A stretch of 64,000 nt of DNA. It comes from Pectobacterium brasiliense (lineage in GTDB: Bacteria; Pseudomonadota; Gammaproteobacteria; Enterobacterales; Enterobacteriaceae). Shown here in pieces: positions 59,384 to 64,000 of the stretch; within the stretch, counting starts at the first letter, position 1; the number at the start of each line of letters is the position of its first letter. The notes beneath the pieces are model-generated. The model saw only the letters and a program-made list of their open reading frames with translations, was not told the origin of the DNA and searched no databases. The position numbers were made by a program, and so were the translations under genes. The DNA lies in the NCBI RefSeq assembly GCF_013449685.1, contig NZ_JACDSF010000033.1:183-64182 (forward strand), written 5' to 3'.

Positions 59384-59950
59384 ATGAGTGAAGTCAGGGC
59401 GCAAACCGATACCTGCTATGGACCTGTCGATCAACAGGTACTGGATAAAGCCCGTGAGGTTCGCCTGTTAATTTGCGACGTTGACGGCGTGATGTCAGAT
59501 GGTCTGATTTACATGGGTAATCACGGCGAAGAGTTGAAGGCCTTTAACGTCCGCGACGGCTATGGCATTCGCTGCTTGCTGACGTCCGATATTGAGGTTG
59601 CCATCATTACCGGCCGTTCAGCAAAACTGCTGGAAGATCGGTGTAAAACGCTGGGCATTAACCATCTTTATCAGGGGCAATCGGATAAGGTTTTGGCCTT
59701 CAACGATCTGTTGGATAAACTGTCAGTAACAGCAAATCAGGTGGCGTATATCGGCGACGATATGATCGACTGGCCAGTGATGGCACAGGTCGGGCTAAGC
59801 GTTGCCGTGGCAGACGCCCATCCACTGCTGTTACCACGTGCAAATTATGTCACCCGCATTGCGGGAGGCCGTGGCGCAGTACGTGAGCTGTGTGATTTGA
59901 TTCTGTTCTCGCAGGACAAGCTGGAGCATGCCAAAGGGTTGTCAATATGA
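59384..59950 (+). CDS. kdsC: 3-deoxy-D-manno-octulosonate 8-phosphate phosphatase
   Basis: HAD-superfamily phosphatase releasing Kdo from Kdo-8-phosphate. 188 residues (E. coli also 188). HAD motif I LICDVDGVMSDG (about 30-41), motif II IITGRSA (about 75), motif III Lys in SDKVLAF, motif IV YIGDDMIDWPVM (about 125-136). The last four bases overlap lptC (ATGA). Confidence 0.95.
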   Translation: MSEVRAQTDTCYGPVDQQVLDKAREVRLLICDVDGVMSDGLIYMGNHGEELKAFNVRDGYGIRCLLTSDIEVAIITGRSAKLLEDRCKTLGINHLYQGQSDKVLAFNDLLDKLSVTANQVAYIGDDMIDWPVMAQVGLSVAVADAHPLLLPRANYVTRIAGGRGAVRELCDLILFSQDKLEHAKGLSI

Positions 59951-60513
59951 GTACAACCAAGCGTTGGCTCACCACTTTTCTGGCCCTGTTAGCGCTTATC
60001 CTCATCGGCTGGAATATTGCGGATAACGACAGGGTAACAGTACCGGATGAAAACGACCCCGCCGTGCCAGTTTATACCAGTGAAAAGACGAGTACGCAGG
60101 TATACAGCCCCGCGGGTAAGCTGAGCTACAGACTGATTTCGGAAAAAGCGGAGTATTTTAACGACGAGCAGTTGAGTTGGTTTACCAAGCCTGTTGCCAC
60201 GCTATTCAATGAACAAGGCACTGCAACCTGGTCAGTACGTGCCGATCGCGCCAAGCTGACCAAAGACAAGATGCTCTATCTGTACGGCAACGTTGAGGTG
60301 AATAGCCTGACGAAAGACGCACAGCTTCAGCGCATCACAACGAATAATGCCCAGGTGAATCTGGTCACGCAGGACATCTCTTCCGATGATGAAGTCACCC
60401 TGTACGGCGCCAGCTTCACGTCAAGCGGAATGAAAATGCGCGGAAATCTGCGTAACAAAACGGCCGAGTTGATCGAAAAGGTAAAAACCTCTTATGAAAT
60501 CCAAAACCAATAA
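59947..60513 (+). CDS. lptC: LPS export protein LptC
   Basis: Bitopic inner-membrane protein passing LPS from LptB2FG to LptA. 188 residues (E. coli 191). Single N-terminal transmembrane helix (about 7-24, WLTTFLALLALILIGWNIA), then a periplasmic OstA-like beta-jellyroll with KAEYFNDEQLSWFTKP and LYGNVEVNSLTKDAQLQ. ATGA overlap with kdsC and a 20-base overlap with lptA show tight coupling. Confidence 0.94.
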   Translation: MSTTKRWLTTFLALLALILIGWNIADNDRVTVPDENDPAVPVYTSEKTSTQVYSPAGKLSYRLISEKAEYFNDEQLSWFTKPVATLFNEQGTATWSVRADRAKLTKDKMLYLYGNVEVNSLTKDAQLQRITTNNAQVNLVTQDISSDDEVTLYGASFTSSGMKMRGNLRNKTAELIEKVKTSYEIQNQ

Positions 60514-61060
60514 TCTGATGCGTAACACCCTGATCGCCAGCTCGCTGTTCGCCGTCAGCGTTTCCGCCTTTGCCGTGACCGGCGATAGCAATCAACCTAT
60601 TCATATTGATTCAGCACAGCAATCTCTGGACATGCAGGGCAACACGGTGACCTTCACCGGTAATGTTGTCGTGAAGCAAGGCACGATTGAAGTAAAAGCC
60701 GACAAGGTCGTCGTGACGCGCCCACAGGGCACGCAAGGCAGTGAAGTGGTGGAAGGTTACGGCAACCCTGTGACGTTCTACCAGATGCAGGACAACGGCA
60801 AACCGGTAAAAGGTCACGCGCAGAAAATCCGCTACGAGCTGGCCACTGACTTTCTGGTGCTGACGGGCAATGCTTATCTGGAACAGCAGGACAGCAATGT
60901 CAAAGGTGATCGCATCACTTATCTGGTGAAGCAGCAGCAAATGGAAGCGACCAGCGACAAAGGAAAACGCGTGACGACGGTGTTGGTCCCTTCTCAGCTT
61001 CAGGAGAAAGAGAACAAGAGCAAGCCTTCTCGTTCTCAGCAACCACGGGTCACTGAATAA
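60494..61060 (+). CDS. lptA: Periplasmic LPS bridge protein LptA
   Basis: Forms the periplasmic beta-jellyroll bridge for LPS transport. 188 residues (E. coli 185). Signal peptide ending SVSAFAVTG, OstA domain with HIDSAQQSLDMQGNTVTFTG (about 37-56), FYQMQDNGKPVKGHAQKIRY and VLTGNAYLEQQDSNVKGDRI. Its first codons lie inside lptC. Confidence 0.95.
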   Translation: MKSKTNNLMRNTLIASSLFAVSVSAFAVTGDSNQPIHIDSAQQSLDMQGNTVTFTGNVVVKQGTIEVKADKVVVTRPQGTQGSEVVEGYGNPVTFYQMQDNGKPVKGHAQKIRYELATDFLVLTGNAYLEQQDSNVKGDRITYLVKQQQMEATSDKGKRVTTVLVPSQLQEKENKSKPSRSQQPRVTE

Positions 61061-61063
61061 GTT

Positions 61064-61789
61064 ATGGCAACATTAACCGCAGAAAATCTCGCCAAGGCGT
61101 ACAAAGGCCGTAAGGTCGTGGAAAACGTCAGTCTCACGGTGAATTCCGGTGAAATCGTCGGCCTGCTTGGGCCGAACGGTGCTGGCAAAACGACAACGTT
61201 CTACATGGTCGTGGGCATTGTTCCGCGTGATGAAGGACGTATCGTCATCGACGATGACGACATCAGCCTGCTTCCTTTGCACGAACGCGCGCTGCGCGGC
61301 ATCGGCTATCTGCCGCAGGAAGCCTCTATCTTCCGTCGCTTAAGCGTTTATGACAATCTGATGGCGGTGTTACAGATCCGTAAAGATCTGACGACCGAAC
61401 AGCAGGAAGATCGTGCCAATGAGCTAATGGAAGAATTCCATATTATTCATTTGCGCGATAGTCTGGGACAATCGCTGTCCGGTGGAGAAAGACGCCGCGT
61501 AGAGATTGCGCGTGCGCTGGCAGCGAATCCGAAGTTCATCCTGCTGGATGAACCGTTTGCGGGCGTAGACCCGATCTCCGTACTGGATATTAAAAAAATC
61601 ATTGAGCATCTGCGTGACAGCGGGCTTGGCGTGTTGATTACCGATCATAACGTCCGCGAAACGCTTGATGTCTGTGAACGAGCCTATATCGTGAGTCAGG
61701 GCAACCTGATCGCCCACGGTTCACCGACTGATATTCTGGCCGATGAACAGGTGAAACGCGTCTATCTGGGCGAAGGCTTCCGACTCTGA
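61064..61789 (+). CDS. lptB: LPS export ATPase LptB
   Basis: Cytosolic ATPase of LptB2FGC. 241 residues as in E. coli. Walker [15 protein letters not shown] (about 36-49), Q-loop [20 protein letters not shown] (about 83-102), signature [16 protein letters not shown] (about 138-153), Walker [15 protein letters not shown] (about 158-171), H-loop ITDHNVRE (about 193-200). Three bases after lptA. Confidence 0.97.
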   Translation: MATLTAENLAKAYKGRKVVENVSLTVNSGEIVGLLGPNGAGKTTTFYMVVGIVPRDEGRIVIDDDDISLLPLHERALRGIGYLPQEASIFRRLSVYDNLMAVLQIRKDLTTEQQEDRANELMEEFHIIHLRDSLGQSLSGGERRRVEIARALAANPKFILLDEPFAGVDPISVLDIKKIIEHLRDSGLGVLITDHNVRETLDVCERAYIVSQGNLIAHGSPTDILADEQVKRVYLGEGFRL

Positions 61790-61838
61790 TAGGGTAATAT
61801 CTTCTCTTTGCAGTACTTATGGGACGTTAGCGCGATTT

Positions 61839-63272
61839 ATGAAGCAAGGTTTGCAACTCAGGCTTAGCCAGCAACTGGCCATGACTCCACAGCTCCAACA
61901 GGCGATCCGCCTGTTGCAACTGTCCACGCTTGAATTGCAACAGGAGATTCAACTGGCGTTAGAAAGTAATCCGTTGCTCGAACAAACGGATCAGCACGAC
62001 GAAATCGAGTCATTTGAAAAGGCAGACAGCGATTCGCTGGATACCGGCGAAGCCCTTGAACAAAGAGATATGCCGGAAGAATTACCGCTCGATGCCACCT
62101 GGGATGAAATCTACTCCGCAGGCACGCCGTCGGGCACTGGCACCGACTATCGCGATGAAGAACTGCCGATTTATCAAGGTGAAACCACGCAAACGCTTCA
62201 GGATTACCTGATGTGGCAGGTTGAGCTAACGCCGTTTTCCGACACCGACGCGGCTATCGCGACCTCTATCGTCGATGCCGTCGACAACACCGGTTACCTG
62301 ACCGTACCGTTGCAGGACATTCTTGACAGCATCGGTGACGACGACGTGACGCTGGAAGAGGTTGAAGCCGTACTCAAACGCGTGCAGCGCTTCGATCCCG
62401 TTGGCGTCGCCGCTCGCGATCTGCGTGATTGTCTGCTGGTGCAGCTTTCCCAATTCGCCGACGACACGCCACGCCTGACCGAAGCGCGCCTGATCGTCAG
62501 CGATCATCTCGATCTGTTAGCCAACCATGATTTCCGCAGCCTGATCCGCGTTACTCGTCTGAAAGAAGAGGTGCTGAAAGAAGCGCTGGCGCTGATCCAA
62601 TCGCTCGATCCCCGTCCGGGACAATCGATCAACACCGGTGAATCCGAATACGTGATTCCTGACGTGCTGGTACGTAAAGTTCAGGGGATCTGGACCGTCG
62701 AACTGAACACCGACAGCATACCTCGGTTGCAGATTAACCAGCAGTATGCCGCGCTGGGTAACAGCGCACGCAACGACAGCGACGGGCAGTTTATCCGCAG
62801 CAATCTGCAAGAAGCCCGCTGGCTCATCAAAAGCCTGGAAAGCCGTAATGACACGCTGCTGAAGGTCACCCGCTGCATCGTCGAACAGCAGCAGGATTTC
62901 TTCGAGCAGGGCGAAGAATTCATGAAGCCCATGGTACTGGCAGACATCGCTCAAGCGGTGGATATGCATGAATCCACCATCTCACGCGTGACGACACAGA
63001 AGTTCCTGCACAGCCCGCGCGGCATTTTTGAGCTAAAATATTTCTTCTCCAGCCACGTTAATACCGATAGCGGCGGAGAAGCCTCGTCAACGGCAATCCG
63101 CGCGTTGGTGAAGAAGCTTATTGCAGCGGAAAACCCCGTGAAGCCACTGAGCGATAGCAAGCTTACGGCGCTGCTCTCCGATCAGGGCATCATCGTGGCA
63201 CGTCGAACCGTGGCAAAATACCGAGAGTCTTTATCTATCCCACCATCGAATCAGCGTAAACAACTGGTTTGA
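61839..63272 (+). CDS. rpoN: RNA polymerase sigma-54 factor
   Basis: Sigma-54, for enhancer-dependent transcription of nitrogen genes and, in soft-rot bacteria, of virulence regulators such as hrp genes. 477 residues as in E. coli. The Gln/Leu-rich region I (about 1-50), acidic region II (about 50-115), core-binding region and HTH ([20 protein letters not shown], about 367-386) are followed by the RpoN box [10 protein letters not shown] (about 454-463). Follows lptB by 49 bases; hpf and ptsN follow as in other Enterobacterales. Confidence 0.97.
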   Translation: MKQGLQLRLSQQLAMTPQLQQAIRLLQLSTLELQQEIQLALESNPLLEQTDQHDEIESFEKADSDSLDTGEALEQRDMPEELPLDATWDEIYSAGTPSGTGTDYRDEELPIYQGETTQTLQDYLMWQVELTPFSDTDAAIATSIVDAVDNTGYLTVPLQDILDSIGDDDVTLEEVEAVLKRVQRFDPVGVAARDLRDCLLVQLSQFADDTPRLTEARLIVSDHLDLLANHDFRSLIRVTRLKEEVLKEALALIQSLDPRPGQSINTGESEYVIPDVLVRKVQGIWTVELNTDSIPRLQINQQYAALGNSARNDSDGQFIRSNLQEARWLIKSLESRNDTLLKVTRCIVEQQQDFFEQGEEFMKPMVLADIAQAVDMHESTISRVTTQKFLHSPRGIFELKYFFSSHVNTDSGGEASSTAIRALVKKLIAAENPVKPLSDSKLTALLSDQGIIVARRTVAKYRESLSIPPSNQRKQLV

Positions 63273-63295
63273 TCTCAACAGAGAAGGAAGACACT

Positions 63296-63583
63296 ATGCA
63301 GCTCAACATTACCGGACAACACATCGATATCACTGAACCACTACGTGATTTTGTGAATGGCAAGTTTGCCAAATTAGAGCAGTATTTTGACCGGATTAAT
63401 CAGGTCAATGTGGTATTGAGAGTGGAAAAAGTTCAGCAAATTGCCGAGGCCACGCTCCACGTAAATGGCGGCGAGCTGCATGCAACCTCAGAGGCGGTAG
63501 ATATGTACGCCGCAATAGATTTATTGATTGATAAGCTGGCGAGACAGCTCAATAAGCATAAAGATAAACTCAAGCAGCACTAA
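63296..63583 (+). CDS. hpf: Ribosome hibernation promoting factor (short HPF)
   Basis: Promotes 100S ribosome dimerisation with RMF in stationary phase. 95 residues from the ATG at 63296 with GAAGGA upstream, the size of short HPF. MQLNITGQHIDITEPLRDFV and HATSEAVDMYAAIDLLIDKL are conserved; the Lys-rich end KHKDKLKQH binds rRNA. Confidence 0.95.
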   Translation: MQLNITGQHIDITEPLRDFVNGKFAKLEQYFDRINQVNVVLRVEKVQQIAEATLHVNGGELHATSEAVDMYAAIDLLIDKLARQLNKHKDKLKQH

Positions 63584-63589
63584 TTTTCT

Positions 63590-63609
63590 CCTTTGCCATT
63601 TGGCAAAGG
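63590..63609 (+). other. Hairpin between hpf and ptsN
   Basis: CCTTTGCC (63590-63597) / GGCAAAGG (63602-63609) with loop ATTT, no T-run. It may be an intercistronic processing or stabilising stem, because ptsN has only a weak ribosome binding site further on. Confidence 0.5.
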
Positions 63610-63678
63610 ACAAACTCGGCCCATCCATCGGGTGGGTCGGGATCACCAGAAGTGAAAGCGTCGTTAAGTGAAAATAAA

Positions 63679-64000
63679 ATGAACCACGATCCCGTATTGC
63701 AGCTCAGCACCGTACTACGTCCTGAGTGCACCCGAAGCACCGTCCACTGCCAGAGTAAGAAACGGGCATTGGAAATTATCAGTGAGCTGGCCGCCAGGCA
63801 GCTTAACATTCCTTCGCAGATTATCTTTGATGCCATCCTGACCCGGGAGCGGATGGGCAGCACGGGAATCGGCGGCGGCATTGCCATTCCTCACGGTAAG
63901 CTGGAAGATGATAATGCGCTGGGTGCCATCGGTGTTTTCATCCAATTAGAGCAACCGATCGCTTTCGATGCCATTGATAATCAGGCCGTTGATCTGCTTT
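63679..64000 (+). CDS. ptsN: Nitrogen PTS enzyme IIA (PtsN), partial at the window edge
   Basis: EIIA-Ntr, the terminal phosphate acceptor of PTS-Ntr, regulating potassium transport and nitrogen-linked processes. 107 codons are visible of about 160. The phosphorylated His is in GIAIPHGKLEDD (about 70-81), following CQSKKRALEIISELAARQLN. The ATG at 63679 lacks a strong ribosome binding site. The 3' end lies beyond position 64000. Confidence 0.95.
   Translation, partial: MNHDPVLQLSTVLRPECTRSTVHCQSKKRALEIISELAARQLNIPSQIIFDAILTRERMGSTGIGGGIAIPHGKLEDDNALGAIGVFIQLEQPIAFDAIDNQAVDLL

Overview
The window reads as a chromosomal segment of a soft-rot enterobacterium, most likely Pectobacterium. This is an inference from near-identity of most predicted proteins to Enterobacterales orthologues, from gene order, and from a few accessory genes; the species cannot be settled from the sequence alone. 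Almost all of the 64 kb is conserved housekeeping chromosome, densely packed. Accessory or decaying material sits at a few junctions.

Layout. (1) 0.4-4.7 kb: dkgA, an orphan GntR/UTRA regulator, ftsP and plsC. (2) 4.8-14.8 kb: parC, a broken Fur-box-preceded TonB-dependent haem-type receptor and a lysR relic, then the operon nudF-yqiB-cpdA-yqiA-parE. (3) 15-19.5 kb: tolC-ygiB-ygiC and, convergent, ygiD. (4) 19.6-20.9 kb: a StbDE/RelBE-type toxin-antitoxin pair and the RNase P RNA gene, whose 3' end and terminator are tandemly repeated. (5) 20.9-28.3 kb: rsmI, divergent lpoA-yraN-diaA-dolP, an alginate-lyase-like gene, mtgA-elbB. (6) 28.5-38.8 kb: the sRNA arcZ, arcB, yhcC and the glutamate synthase operon gltBD, followed by a butanediol-dehydrogenase relic. 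(7) 39.1-48.9 kb: the stringent-starvation pair sspA-sspB, separated from its usual partners rplM-rpsI by a 5.4 kb accessory block. That block holds an RspA/mannonate-dehydratase-like enolase-superfamily gene, an IdnO-like dehydrogenase, an MFS permease, a FadR-type GntR regulator and a decayed IS6-family element; zapE and zapG follow. (8) 49.2-64 kb: degQ, degS, murA-ibaG, mlaFEDCB (murA, ibaG and mla on the minus strand), then yrbG-kdsD-kdsC-lptC-lptA-lptB-rpoN-hpf-ptsN running off the right edge.

Envelope biogenesis is the main functional theme. MlaFEDCB maintains outer-membrane lipid asymmetry, KdsD/KdsC/LptABC make the Kdo precursor and export LPS, and MurA, MtgA and LpoA act in peptidoglycan synthesis. 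DegQ/DegS handle periplasmic quality control and the sigma-E signal, TolC is the efflux exit duct, and DolP is an outer-membrane lipoprotein. Redox and nitrogen control is represented by ArcB/ArcZ, GltBD, RpoN and PtsN.

The strongest candidate for an undescribed system is the sugar-acid cassette at 40.6-45.2 kb. It is self-contained (enzyme, dehydrogenase, transporter, regulator). It carries three sites fitting the FadR-subfamily GntR operator pattern and a good CRP site, is wedged between rpsI and sspA, and abuts an insertion-sequence scar.
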